Assembly: GCF_024609265.1 (NCBI RefSeq)
Contig: NZ_JANHMP010000001.1
Coordinates: 806,001 to 870,000 of the forward strand
Direction of reading: 5' to 3'
Length of the DNA stretch: 64,000 nucleotides
DNA from: Geothrix campi
GTDB lineage: Bacteria; Acidobacteriota; Holophagae; Holophagales; Holophagaceae
Below the pieces are notes generated by a model, which did no database searches, was not told the DNA's origin, and saw only the letters and a list, made by a program, of their open reading frames with translations. Shown here one piece after another: positions 26,867-34,808 of this stretch (its first letter is position 1; the number at the start of each line of letters is the position of its first letter). The position numbers were made by a program, and so were the translations under genes.

Positions 26867-27849
26867 GGCTGCTCCTTCGCGGAGGCACGCTGCAACCGGT
26901 CGCGGACCGCCAGCCAAGCCTCGCCCTCCGGCGGGCGTTCCATGAAGATACGCTCGAAGCCAGCGTCGTCCAGTTCGTGGAGGAGGGCGTAGAGGCGCGC
27001 ACCCACCACCTCCGCATCCAGCGGCAGGAGAATGCCGCGGACCCCCTCAGGCAGGGTGGGGAGCGACCCCAGACCCACGTAGGCCACCGCCCCGGAGACG
27101 GCACGCACGCCGGTCCCCGGCGCCACCAGCTCAAGCCTCGCCCGGGGTGCGTAGTGGCGCAGGGCCATGCCCGGGGCCGCCTGCACTTCACCGGTCTTCA
27201 CGGCCCCTTCCCAGAGGTCCACAGGCCCCACCAGGGCCGCCAGCTCTCGCGGTCCGAGGGGGCCAGGACGCAGGATCCGGGGCCGATTCCCCGTCAAATC
27301 CAGGATGGTGGATTCAAGGCCTGCTTCCGTGGGACCGGCGTCCAAGATCAAGTCCACCACCTCACCCAGGCTGGAGGCCACATGCTGGGCGAGCGTGGGG
27401 GACAGGTGCTGGCTGCGGTTGGCGCTGGGCGCGGCCAGTGGACGACCTGCGGCCCGGATCAAGGCCAGGGCCACAGGATGGTCCGGACAGCGCAGGGCCA
27501 CCGAGGGGCCGCCCGCACGAACGATGGAAGGCACTCGATCTGAAGCCGGCAGCACCAAGGTCAGCGGGCCGGGCCAGAACCGCTCGGCCAGCACCTGGGC
27601 CTCAGCGGGCCAGTGCGACACCAGCCCCCGCGCCGCAGCAACATCGGCCACATGGAGGATCACGGGATTCGTCACAGGCCGCCCCTTGGCCGCATAGATC
27701 CGAGCCACGGCCTCGGGGTTCAGGCCGTCGGCGCCCAGGCCGTACACCGTCTCGGTGGGAAACGCGACCAGGCCGCCCAGGGCGAGGACCGCCGCGGCTT
27801 CCAGGATGGCCGGATCGTCCGGTCCCGTGACGTGGAGGAGGCGTGTCAC
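26863..27849 (-). CDS. L-threonylcarbamoyladenylate synthase, Sua5 type
   Basis: This enzyme uses threonine, bicarbonate and ATP to make the threonylcarbamoyl group later placed on A37 of ANN-decoding tRNAs. The YrdC domain spans about residues 10-200 (GGLVAFPTETVYGLGAD, IYAAKGRPVTNPVILHV, AAPSANRSQHLSPTLAQHV, STILDL). A C-terminal Sua5 domain brings it to 328 residues, rather than the short TsaC form. It begins with GTG overlapping the murE stop and ends overlapping the murF start, so it is translated as an integral member of the dcw operon, which is unusual. Confidence 0.95.
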   Translation of the reverse strand: MTRLLHVTGPDDPAILEAAAVLALGGLVAFPTETVYGLGADGLNPEAVARIYAAKGRPVTNPVILHVADVAAARGLVSHWPAEAQVLAERFWPGPLTLVLPASDRVPSIVRAGGPSVALRCPDHPVALALIRAAGRPLAAPSANRSQHLSPTLAQHVASSLGEVVDLILDAGPTEAGLESTILDLTGNRPRILRPGPLGPRELAALVGPVDLWEGAVKTGEVQAAPGMALRHYAPRARLELVAPGTGVRAVSGAVAYVGLGSLPTLPEGVRGILLPLDAEVVGARLYALLHELDDAGFERIFMERPPEGEAWLAVRDRLQRASAKEQP

Positions 27850-29303
27850 TTGGGGCCTCCGAGCGCCACTTCCACGGCGGCGCGATCGCTGTAGGGATGC
27901 TTCACGCCATGGATCTCCTGGTAGGGCTCATGGCCCTTCCCCGCCAGCAGCAGCAGGTCGCCGGGGCGACAGTCCGCCAGGGCCTGTCGCACGGATTCAC
28001 GGCGATCCGCGTTCCGGTGGTAGCGGGCGGCGTCGGTGCGCAGGTCTTCAGGGAGGCCCGGGATGGCGTCATCGAGGATGCGCTCGGGGTCCTCGGTGCG
28101 TGGATTGTCGCTGGTGTGCCAGAGCACGTCCGCCCCGGCCGCCACGGCGGCGGCCATGAGGGGACGCTTGGCGCGGTCGCGGTCGCCGCCGCAGCCGAAG
28201 AGCACGTGCAGCCGGCCGCCTGGCGGCAGCAGACGCCGACCCTCCGCCAGCAGCTTCTCCAGGGCGTCGGGCGTGTGGGCGTAGTCCACCATCACCCCGA
28301 AGGGTTGACCGCAATCCACGCGCTCCAGGCGGCCGGGGGCACCGCTCACCATCCGGGCCGCGGGCACTAGGTGGTCCAGGTCGAAGCCGGCCTCGGCGCA
28401 GGCCGCCAGGGCGGCCAGCAGGTTGTAGACGTTGAAGCGTCCGAGCAGGGGACTCTGGACTGCCCAGCTCCCCTGCGCCGAATGCAGCGTGAACCGCGTC
28501 CCGGTGGGGCCGAGGTCCAGACCATGGGCGCGGTAGCAGGCGGGGCGATCCACGGCGTAGCTGACATGGCCCTCCCGCTCCAGCAGGCCGCGGCCCCAGG
28601 GATCGTCGGCGTTCACCAGGAACCGGTCGCACTGGGCAACCAGCTGGTGCTTGGCCTCGAAATAAGCCTCCAGGGTGCCGTGATAGTCCAGGTGGTCCTG
28701 GGTGAGGTTCGTGAAGACCCCCACCCGGAACCGCGCACCGTGGACCCGGCCCAGGCACAGTGCGTGGCTGCTCACCTCCACCGCGGAGGCCCTATCACCA
28801 GCCTCCACGCTGCGGTGCAGCCAACGATAGAAGGTCGGGCTCTCCGGGGTGGTGCGGACGGCCTCTTCTTCCAGGTCACCCGCGGCGTTCAGCACCGTGC
28901 CCACCAGGCCGCAGCCGATCCCCGCGCCGCGTAGCAGCTGCCGGATGAGGGTGGTGGTCGTGGTCTTGCCGTTGGTCCCGGTGACGCCGATCAGGGCCAG
29001 GTGCTCGTCCGGCGCGCCGTGGAGACGGCGGGCCAGTTCGCCCATCCGCAGCCGGGGATCTCCGGTGAACGTACAGGCTGGAATCCATTCTGGCGTCGCC
29101 GTGCCGGGCTCCACGATCACCGCGCTGGCGCCTTGCGCCATGGCCTGCGGGATGAAGGCGGCGCCATCGGCCTTCTCGCCCTTGAGGGCCAGGAAAGCCC
29201 AGCCGGGGCCGACTTCCCGGCTGTCGCTGGTGAGATCCGCCACTTCGACGTCCGGGCCGGAACGCCGGGTGGCGAAGCCTTCGATGAGTGCATCCAGCTT
29301 CAT
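27846..29303 (-). CDS. murE: UDP-MurNAc-L-Ala-D-Glu:meso-diaminopimelate ligase
   Basis: MurE adds the third stem-peptide residue. The 485-residue protein carries GVTGTNGKTTTTTLIRQLL, the carbamoyl-lysine region EVSSHALCLGRVHG, NLTQDHLDYHGTLEAYFEAKH and the substrate motif DNPRTEDP. The D-N-P-R sequence marks the meso-diaminopimelate type, so the wall is Gram-negative A1-gamma. The start overlaps the ftsI stop by ATGA and the end overlaps the GTG of tsaC. Confidence 0.97.
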   Translation of the reverse strand: MKLDALIEGFATRRSGPDVEVADLTSDSREVGPGWAFLALKGEKADGAAFIPQAMAQGASAVIVEPGTATPEWIPACTFTGDPRLRMGELARRLHGAPDEHLALIGVTGTNGKTTTTTLIRQLLRGAGIGCGLVGTVLNAAGDLEEEAVRTTPESPTFYRWLHRSVEAGDRASAVEVSSHALCLGRVHGARFRVGVFTNLTQDHLDYHGTLEAYFEAKHQLVAQCDRFLVNADDPWGRGLLEREGHVSYAVDRPACYRAHGLDLGPTGTRFTLHSAQGSWAVQSPLLGRFNVYNLLAALAACAEAGFDLDHLVPAARMVSGAPGRLERVDCGQPFGVMVDYAHTPDALEKLLAEGRRLLPPGGRLHVLFGCGGDRDRAKRPLMAAAVAAGADVLWHTSDNPRTEDPERILDDAIPGLPEDLRTDAARYHRNADRRESVRQALADCRPGDLLLLAGKGHEPYQEIHGVKHPYSDRAAVEVALGGPK

Positions 29304-31441
29304 GGCATCCCCGCCTTGATCTTCACCACGGTGCCTGGCTCCAGCGGCGCGCCTGGACTGGGGCTCTGGCCTACCACGTGGGTGGCGGTGACGCCGGGCG
29401 CAGCCTCCACTTTCGGATTTCCACCCACCAGCACCACGCGATGGATGGCCGCCTTGAGGCTCAGCCCCTGCAGATCGGGCACGCGGCCGCGTTCCACGTG
29501 CAGGGCCGCCTCGTCCGATTCGCTCACGGGCCAGTCCCGCAGGGACAGCTTCAGATCCGCTTCCCGGTCCGGATCAGGGGCGGTCTGCCGGAACCGCAGG
29601 ATGCCGTCGCCGATGCGCTTGAACAGGGGGGCGGCCACATCACCGCCGGTCGTGTCGCCCGCTGGGTCGTCGAGCATCACCAGCACACCGAACTGGGGCT
29701 TGTCCGCCGGGAAGAAGCCCATGAAGGAAGCGTAGTGGCGCTTCGGGTCGTACTGGCCGTCGATGAGCTTGCGGCTGGTGCCCGTCTTGCCGAAAGCCTC
29801 CACATCGTTGTCAAGCTTGGCCCGCTTGCCGGTGCCCTGGGTGATCACGCCCTTCAGCGTCTCCTTCATGAGGTTCGCCGTCTCCTCGCTGAGGACCTGG
29901 CCGCGCACCGTGGGCTTGAATTCCTTCAGCAGCAGGCCCTTGTCGTTGTAGATGCGCTGCACGAGGATCGGCTGCATGAGCTTGCCGCCGTTGGCCAGGG
30001 CGCAGCCGGCCATGAGGATCTGGAGGGGCGTGGTGCTGAGGCCGTAGCCGTACGACATCGTGTACTGCGTGGGCACGCTCCAACGGTCCGGCGCGATGAG
30101 GCGCCCGGAGCTCTCCCCGGGGAAGTTCAGACCCGTGGCATCCCCGAAGCCGAACTTCCGCAGGTACTGGTAGTGCACCGCCGGATCGAGGCGGATGCCG
30201 ATCTTCGCGGCGCCGATGTTGGAGCTCTGCCAGAGCACCTCTTCGAAGGTGAGCAGACCGTGGCGATGGGTGTCCGTGATGGGGGGGATCTTGGGGCTGT
30301 AGAGCCAGCGGCCCGACATGCAGTCGATGCGTTCGCCCAGGTGGACTTTGCGTTCCTCCAGGGCGATGGCGGCCGTGAAGATCTTCATGGTGGAACCGGG
30401 TTCGTAGACGTCCTCCACCGGATGCACCTTGCGGGCCGCCTTCTGGCGCTCCAGTTCCCGGCGCAGCTCCTCCCGCTCGGCGGAAGAAAGCTCGGACTCG
30501 GCACGGTTGCGGAACTTCTTGGGCAGGATGTGATTCGGATCGAAGGTGGGAGTGCCTGCCATGGCCAGGATCTCCCCGGTCCGGGGATCGACCACCACCG
30601 CGTAGGCCGTGCGCGGATGGGAGAGGCGCACGCCCTCCTCCAGGGTGTCCTCCACGATGTGCTGGATGGAGGCATCGATGCTGAGCTGCAGCGAGGCCCC
30701 GTTCACCGGTACCTGGCTGTAGTTCTCCTGGAGGATGAGCAGCTTGCCGTGGGCATCCTTGGGCGCGATCAGCTCACCCTTCACGCCCACCAGCTGTTTG
30801 TCGTAGGTCTGCTCGATGCCCAGCTGGCCGAGCCCGTCGATGTTGGTGAAACCGATGATCTGGGCCGCCAGACTGCCCCGGGGGTAGAACCGGCGGCTCT
30901 CGGGCTGGAATTCGATGCCGTCCAGGTTCAGAGCGCGCACCGCGGCGGTCTTGATGGGGGGCAGGTGCCGTTCCAGGTAGACGAAGGTCTTCTTGCGGAG
31001 GAGCTTCTCCAGCACCTGGGCCCGGGTCTGCTCCAGGATGGGCGCGAGCTTCACCGCCACCGCCGCGGCGGCCTTGCGGTCCGGCTCGCCCCATTGCCGC
31101 TCGTCGCCCTTCCCCGGCTTGTAGTTCGGGTAGAACACGCGGGGATCCACGAAGAGGCTCTCGACCTTGATGGAGATGGCCAGGGGCTCCCCGCGCCGGT
31201 CCCGCAGCTCACCCCGGATGGGGGGGATCGGGACGATGGTGGTGTGCTGCTGTTCAGCCCGGGCCCGGTACCTCTGGTGTTCCACCCCTTGCAGCCAGAG
31301 CAGCCGCAGCAGGATGAGCAGGGCCCAGAGGGCCATGCCACCCATGATCCAGGGCAGGCGCTGGCTCAGCAGGTCCTGGGGATCCTGCCGGCCCAGCAGG
31401 CGGCGGGAGATGCGGGGCTCGGTGGCGAAACGGAGGGACAC
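29300..31441 (-). CDS. ftsI: Septal penicillin-binding protein (FtsI/PBP3 type) with PASTA domain
   Basis: This transpeptidase cross-links septal peptidoglycan. It has 713 residues: one transmembrane helix near 30-50, a pedestal domain, and a transpeptidase domain with the catalytic S-x-x-K as STMK (Ser350), S-x-N as SSN (406-408) and KTGTS (from 552). A C-terminal PASTA domain (about 645-713, VPDLQGLSLKAAIHRVVLVGG) is present; this is usual in Gram-positive PBP2x/SpoVD types and in some Gram-negative lineages. It starts with GTG 57 bp after ftsL; its end overlaps murE. Confidence 0.94.
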   Translation of the reverse strand: MSLRFATEPRISRRLLGRQDPQDLLSQRLPWIMGGMALWALLILLRLLWLQGVEHQRYRARAEQQHTTIVPIPPIRGELRDRRGEPLAISIKVESLFVDPRVFYPNYKPGKGDERQWGEPDRKAAAAVAVKLAPILEQTRAQVLEKLLRKKTFVYLERHLPPIKTAAVRALNLDGIEFQPESRRFYPRGSLAAQIIGFTNIDGLGQLGIEQTYDKQLVGVKGELIAPKDAHGKLLILQENYSQVPVNGASLQLSIDASIQHIVEDTLEEGVRLSHPRTAYAVVVDPRTGEILAMAGTPTFDPNHILPKKFRNRAESELSSAEREELRRELERQKAARKVHPVEDVYEPGSTMKIFTAAIALEERKVHLGERIDCMSGRWLYSPKIPPITDTHRHGLLTFEEVLWQSSNIGAAKIGIRLDPAVHYQYLRKFGFGDATGLNFPGESSGRLIAPDRWSVPTQYTMSYGYGLSTTPLQILMAGCALANGGKLMQPILVQRIYNDKGLLLKEFKPTVRGQVLSEETANLMKETLKGVITQGTGKRAKLDNDVEAFGKTGTSRKLIDGQYDPKRHYASFMGFFPADKPQFGVLVMLDDPAGDTTGGDVAAPLFKRIGDGILRFRQTAPDPDREADLKLSLRDWPVSESDEAALHVERGRVPDLQGLSLKAAIHRVVLVGGNPKVEAAPGVTATHVVGQSPSPGAPLEPGTVVKIKAGMP

Positions 31442-31498
31442 GGGAAGGCCGGGGCTGGATGGAGCGGTGGCGTGGACTTGGAGCCCACGCTCTATAGC

Positions 31499-31867
31499 CT
31501 ACAGCCCATCGGACGAGACCGGACGGAGCTTGGCGAGGCGCTGGTCCTCCGGCGTGAATGGCCGCCGGATCAGGTGCCCCTGTTTGCGGGGTTGCAGGCC
31601 GGCCTTCTGGGCGTAGCCCTGGACTTCCTCATCCCGCTGGTACCGGCTGCGCTCCAGCAGGAGCTTGCGCTGCAGTTCCTCTTCCTTGCGGATGCGCTCC
31701 TTCAGGTCGCCCATGGCGTAGCTCAGCCGGGTGCTCTGGATCTTCAGGTAGGCGAGGGTGGCCAGAGGCATGGCCAGGGCCAGCACCAGGAGCAGCATGC
31801 GCAGGATGCCCTCGCTCTCGACCATGCGGACGGGAGGAGTGGGGCTCGGCAGGGTTCCGGTAGCCAT
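31499..31867 (-). CDS. ftsL: FtsL-like divisome protein
   Basis: This 122-residue bitopic protein sits in the ftsL slot between rsmH and ftsI. It has a short cytoplasmic tail, one transmembrane helix (residues about 22-42, ILRMLLLVLALAMPLATLAYL), then a coiled-coil-prone region rich in Glu, Arg, Lys and Leu (LKERIRKEEELQRKLLLERS). Sequence conservation of FtsL is always poor, so the name rests on size, topology and position. ATG 31867 is behind GAGGT, 11 bp from the rsmH stop. Confidence 0.82.
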   Translation of the reverse strand: MATGTLPSPTPPVRMVESEGILRMLLLVLALAMPLATLAYLKIQSTRLSYAMGDLKERIRKEEELQRKLLLERSRYQRDEEVQGYAQKAGLQPRKQGHLIRRPFTPEDQRLAKLRPVSSDGL

Positions 31868-31878
31868 GGGTACCTCGG

Positions 31879-32844
31879 TCAGGGGAGACGCTCCGCCACG
31901 CGCAGGCGGGCGGAACGGGAGGGGGGATTGGCGGCGGCCTCGGCCTCGCTGGGGGCGAGACCACCGGGATGGATGAGCTTGAGGATTCTGGGGAGTTCGG
32001 CCGGGGCCGTCCGGCCGGGTCCGTCGTAGATGCCCGCGAGGCGGCGCAGGGTCTGCTTGACGATGCGGTCCTCCAGGCTGTGGAAGCTGATGACCGCGAG
32101 GCGTCCGCTGGGGCGGAGGTTGGCCACGGCGGATTCCAGGGCGCCCGACAGATGGTCCAATTCGCCATTCACAGCGATGCGGATGGCCTGGAAGGTGCGG
32201 GTGGCGGGATCGCTCTGGCCCTTGCGCTTGGCAGGTTCCCGGGGGATCACGGTGTAGACGGCCTGGGCCAAGTCCTTGGTGGTGGCCAGCCGGCCTTCGC
32301 GGTGCGCTCGGAGGATGGCGCGGGCGATGGGCCGGCTGGCACGCTCTTCGCCGTACTGGTAGATCGCGTCGGCCAAGCTTTCGTCGCTCTGTTCCGCGAT
32401 CCATTCCAGGGCAGTGGGGCCGGAAGTAGTGTCCATGCGCATGTCGAGGGGGCCGTCGTCCCGGAAGCTGAAGCCGCGTTCCGGCGTCCGGAGCTGGAGG
32501 GTGGACACGCCCAGATCCGCCAGGATGGCGTCGAAGCCACCCGGGGCGAAATCGGCCTTCCAGGCCAGGAACTGGGCATCACTCCAGATGTCTTCATAGT
32601 TCCCCGCCAGGATCTCCAGGCGGATGTCGTCGCCCAGGCGGCGGCGGGCCTGATAGCGGGCCTCGGGATCGCGGTCCACCCCCAGATAGCGGGAGGCCTT
32701 GTCGCAGCGGGCCAGCAGGGCTTCCGCGTGGCCGCCGAGGCCCAGAGTGAGATCCAGGACTCGGGCCGCTGGAGGCAGCACGAGGTTGTCCAGCACCTCC
32801 TGGAGGAGGACGGGGACATGGGTGGGGGGCTGGGTCGTCATCAT
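31879..32844 (-). CDS. rsmH: 16S rRNA (cytosine(1402)-N4)-methyltransferase
   Basis: RsmH (MraW) methylates N4 of C1402 in the ribosomal P site using S-adenosylmethionine. In the 321-residue protein the SAM loop is VLDLTLGLGGHAEALL, with HVPVLLQEVLDNL at the N-terminus, DLGVSTLQLRTPERGFSF in the middle and the C-terminal VISFHSLEDRIVKQ. The ATG at 32844 shares its first base with the mraZ stop (TGATG). A second in-frame ATG follows immediately. Confidence 0.96.
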   Translation of the reverse strand: MMTTQPPTHVPVLLQEVLDNLVLPPAARVLDLTLGLGGHAEALLARCDKASRYLGVDRDPEARYQARRRLGDDIRLEILAGNYEDIWSDAQFLAWKADFAPGGFDAILADLGVSTLQLRTPERGFSFRDDGPLDMRMDTTSGPTALEWIAEQSDESLADAIYQYGEERASRPIARAILRAHREGRLATTKDLAQAVYTVIPREPAKRKGQSDPATRTFQAIRIAVNGELDHLSGALESAVANLRPSGRLAVISFHSLEDRIVKQTLRRLAGIYDGPGRTAPAELPRILKLIHPGGLAPSEAEAAANPPSRSARLRVAERLP

Positions 32845-33329
32845 CAGATCCCCAGATCCGCGAGCTGAGCCAGATCCTCGGCACCCAGGGGCTCCGCGGC
32901 CAGGCGGCGTTCGAAGCCGGCCTTGTTCCACAGGGCGAGGTGATCCATCTGCCCCAGCACGGCGACTTCACCCGTGAGCTGGGCGGCCTCGCGCAGGATG
33001 GGCGGGATGACGAAGCGACCCTGGGCATCCGGCTCCACTTCGCTGCCGAAGTAGGCGGTGGTCTCCAGGAACTTGCGCTTGGCGGGGCTGGTGGACGGCA
33101 GGGCCGCCAGGCGGGCCTCGATGGCCTCCCAGACCGGCAATGGGTAAAGACGGGCGGAACGGCCGTCCAAAGAAGTCAGGTAGTGCCGCAGGACAGCGGA
33201 TCCTTCACGCAGGGCTTCGGCCCCCTCGCCCTGGGCGAAGGATTCGAGCTCGGCCTTGAAGGAAGAGGGGAGCTTCAGTCGTCCCTTCTCATCTACCGTG
33301 GCCGGTGAGTTTCCGCGGAGTCGCAGCAC
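32844..33329 (-). CDS. mraZ: Transcriptional regulator MraZ
   Basis: MraZ is an AbrB-like swapped-hairpin DNA-binding protein that controls the dcw operon it heads. This copy has 161 residues with both repeats: RLRGNSPATVDEKGRLKLPSSF and SEVEPDAQGRFVIPPILRE. The start is a GTG at 33329 chosen because the family N-terminus begins there. The 96-bp leader upstream holds five AGTGG boxes, the kind of array MraZ proteins bind, so autoregulation is very likely. Confidence 0.93.
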   Translation of the reverse strand: MLRLRGNSPATVDEKGRLKLPSSFKAELESFAQGEGAEALREGSAVLRHYLTSLDGRSARLYPLPVWEAIEARLAALPSTSPAKRKFLETTAYFGSEVEPDAQGRFVIPPILREAAQLTGEVAVLGQMDHLALWNKAGFERRLAAEPLGAEDLAQLADLGI

Positions 33330-33383
33330 CGGTATCGCCTTTCAACCAGTGGCTCAGGAGAGACTTTGGAGATCGAGGTGAGA

Positions 33384-33428
33384 CCACTTTGATCCACTTC
33401 AACCCACTTTTCTCCACTGAGAACCACT
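33384..33428 (-). promoter_or_regulatory. Five phased MraZ-type boxes (AGTGG, 10-bp period)
   Basis: On the minus strand AGTGG occurs five times at exactly 10-bp intervals (plus-strand CCACT at 33384, 33394, 33404, 33414 and 33424). Direct repeats with a 10-bp helical period upstream of mraZ are the known target form of MraZ (TGGG-type in E. coli, AAAGTGG-type in mollicutes). They lie just downstream of the proposed promoter, so bound MraZ would block transcription of the dcw operon. Confidence 0.85.
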
Positions 33429-33432
33429 TCAA

Positions 33433-33460
33433 AGTCTAGAAAGGTGCGGGAATGCAACAA
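33433..33460 (-). promoter_or_regulatory. Candidate promoter of the dcw operon
   Basis: On the minus strand TTGTTG (33460-33455) and TAGACT (33438-33433) are separated by 16 bp. The predicted start near 33426 falls on the first AGTGG box. The match to the sigma-70 consensus is moderate and the call leans on position. Confidence 0.5.
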
Positions 33461-33475
33461 GTGAAAATAAAAGCG

Positions 33476-33500
33476 AAAAAGACACGCAACTTTGCGTGTC
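33476..33500 (-). terminator. Terminator of the HIT hydrolase gene
   Basis: A perfect 8-bp stem GACACGCA / TGCGTGTC with a four-base loop is followed on the minus strand by TTTTT. It separates the HIT gene from the dcw promoter. Confidence 0.85.
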
Positions 33501-33562
33501 TTCATCAAATGGAATTGAAATTTCCGTGAGTTTCTAGACCAGGGCCAAGGGCGGCCGCTTCG

Positions 33563-33922
33563 CTAGAGGCAGAGCTTCCCCCCCAGGGGCTTGCCACCCA
33601 GGAGATGGAAATGGAGGTGGTAGACGGTCTGCCCGGAATCCGGCCCGCTGTTGCTCAGGAGGCGCCAACCGCTGGCGTCGACTCCGTGTTCATGGGCGAG
33701 GCGGGCGGCCAGCTGCGGAAGGCGGCCCACGGCCTCGGCGATGCCGGGCGTCATGTCTGCCAACCCCTCGCAGTGGGCCTTGGGGATGAGCAGCAGGTGC
33801 ACGGGCGCCTGCGGAAAGATGTCCTTGAAAGCGAGCAGGCTGTCATCTTCGTACACTAGGGCGGCGGGGATCTCCTTCCGCGCGATCTTGCAGAACAGGC
33901 ATCCGCTCGTAGTGGCGCTCAT
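33563..33922 (-). CDS. HIT-family nucleotide hydrolase/transferase
   Basis: This 119-residue histidine-triad protein belongs to the HINT/YcfF-like branch, which hydrolyses nucleoside phosphoramidates or related AMP conjugates. The triad is HLHFHLLGG near the C-terminus. The N-terminus GCLFCKIARKEIPA contains half of the usual zinc cluster, and VYEDDSLLAFKDIFPQAPVHLLLIPK is the conserved core. It stands alone between its terminator and the divergent trmL, with only 11 bp between the two start codons. Confidence 0.93.
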   Translation of the reverse strand: MSATTSGCLFCKIARKEIPAALVYEDDSLLAFKDIFPQAPVHLLLIPKAHCEGLADMTPGIAEAVGRLPQLAARLAHEHGVDASGWRLLSNSGPDSGQTVYHLHFHLLGGKPLGGKLCL

Positions 33923-33933
33923 CAGGACCCCCC

Positions 33934-34389
33934 ATGTTCCACATCATCTTGCATCAACCCGAGATTCCACAGAACACCGGAAGCATCGGCCGCCTTTGCG
34001 TGAACAACGGGGCGAAACTCCACCTGATCCATCCCCTGGGCTTCGACACCAGCGACTACTACCTGCGGCGCGCGGGCCTCGACTACTGGGAGAAGCTGGA
34101 GCCCACCCACTATGAGAGCTGGGAGGATTTCCTGGTCCGCAACCCGACGATGCGCCTGTGGTTCTTCACGACCAAGGGTGCCCGCCGCCATACCCAGGTG
34201 CCCTGGGCCTTCGGCGATGGCCTGGTCTTCGGCCGCGAGACCGTGGGCCTGCCTGATGACCTCCTGGCGGCCTACAGCGACCACCTGGTGCGCATCCCCA
34301 TGCTGGGCGACCACCACCGCAGCCTGAACCTGGCCCAGGCCGCGGCCATTGGCCTTTACGAGGCGCTGCGGCAGACTGAGAACTGGTAA
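33934..34389 (+). CDS. trmL: tRNA (cytidine/uridine-34-2'-O)-methyltransferase
   Basis: TrmL methylates the wobble-base ribose of tRNA-Leu isoacceptors. The 151-residue SPOUT protein is minimal, as is typical. It shows [50 protein letters not shown] and the knot motif [25 protein letters not shown]. It leads a tight plus-strand group with the B12-binding protein and radA. The promoter must overlap the start of the HIT gene. Confidence 0.94.
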   Translation: MFHIILHQPEIPQNTGSIGRLCVNNGAKLHLIHPLGFDTSDYYLRRAGLDYWEKLEPTHYESWEDFLVRNPTMRLWFFTTKGARRHTQVPWAFGDGLVFGRETVGLPDDLLAAYSDHLVRIPMLGDHHRSLNLAQAAAIGLYEALRQTENW

Positions 34390-34409
34390 CCCCATCTACC
34401 GGAGTCCCC

Positions 34410-34808
34410 ATGAGCCAGGCCCCCATCCGCGTCGTCATCGCCAAGCCCGGGCTCGATGGGCACGACCGGGGCGCCAAGGTCGTGGCCCGGGCCCTGCGCG
34501 ATGCCGGCATGGAGGTCATCTACACGGGTCTGCGCCAGACGCCCCAGCAGATCGTGGCCGCCGTGGTGCAGGAGGATGCCCGGGTGCTGGGCATGAGCAT
34601 CCTCAGCGGCGCCCACAACCAGATCTTCCCCGAGGTGATGCGGCTGCTGAAGGAACAAGGCGCGGATGACGTGCTGGTCTTCGCCGGCGGCATCATCCCC
34701 GACGAGGACATCCCCGAGCTCAAGGCACTGGGCATCTGCGAGATCTTCCAGCCCGGCACGAACACCGATGACATCGTGGCCTTCATCCGCCGCGAGATCT
34801 CCGCCTGA
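34410..34808 (+). CDS. Stand-alone cobalamin (B12)-binding domain protein
   Basis: This 132-residue protein is a complete B12-binding Rossmann domain like the C-terminal part of methylmalonyl-CoA mutase. The cobalt-ligating motif D-x-H-x-x-G reads [11 protein letters not shown], with the later SILSGAH and [14 protein letters not shown] nucleotide-loop elements. It probably serves as the small subunit of an acyl-CoA mutase whose catalytic subunit lies elsewhere; none is present in this window. ATG 34410 follows trmL by 20 bp, and the stop overlaps the radA start by one base (TGATG). Confidence 0.9.
   Translation: MSQAPIRVVIAKPGLDGHDRGAKVVARALRDAGMEVIYTGLRQTPQQIVAAVVQEDARVLGMSILSGAHNQIFPEVMRLLKEQGADDVLVFAGGIIPDEDIPELKALGICEIFQPGTNTDDIVAFIRREISA

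Noticed and set aside
29288-32029. A 913-codon open frame on the plus strand
   Set aside because: It is antisense to ftsI, ftsL and part of rsmH, whose motifs are all clear. The frame is open because of GC-rich third positions, and its translation (His/Gln/Gly-rich) matches no family.
33481-33500. An additional MraZ or phage-type operator
   Set aside because: The inverted repeat is followed by a T-run on the minus strand directly after the HIT gene, so a terminator explains it.
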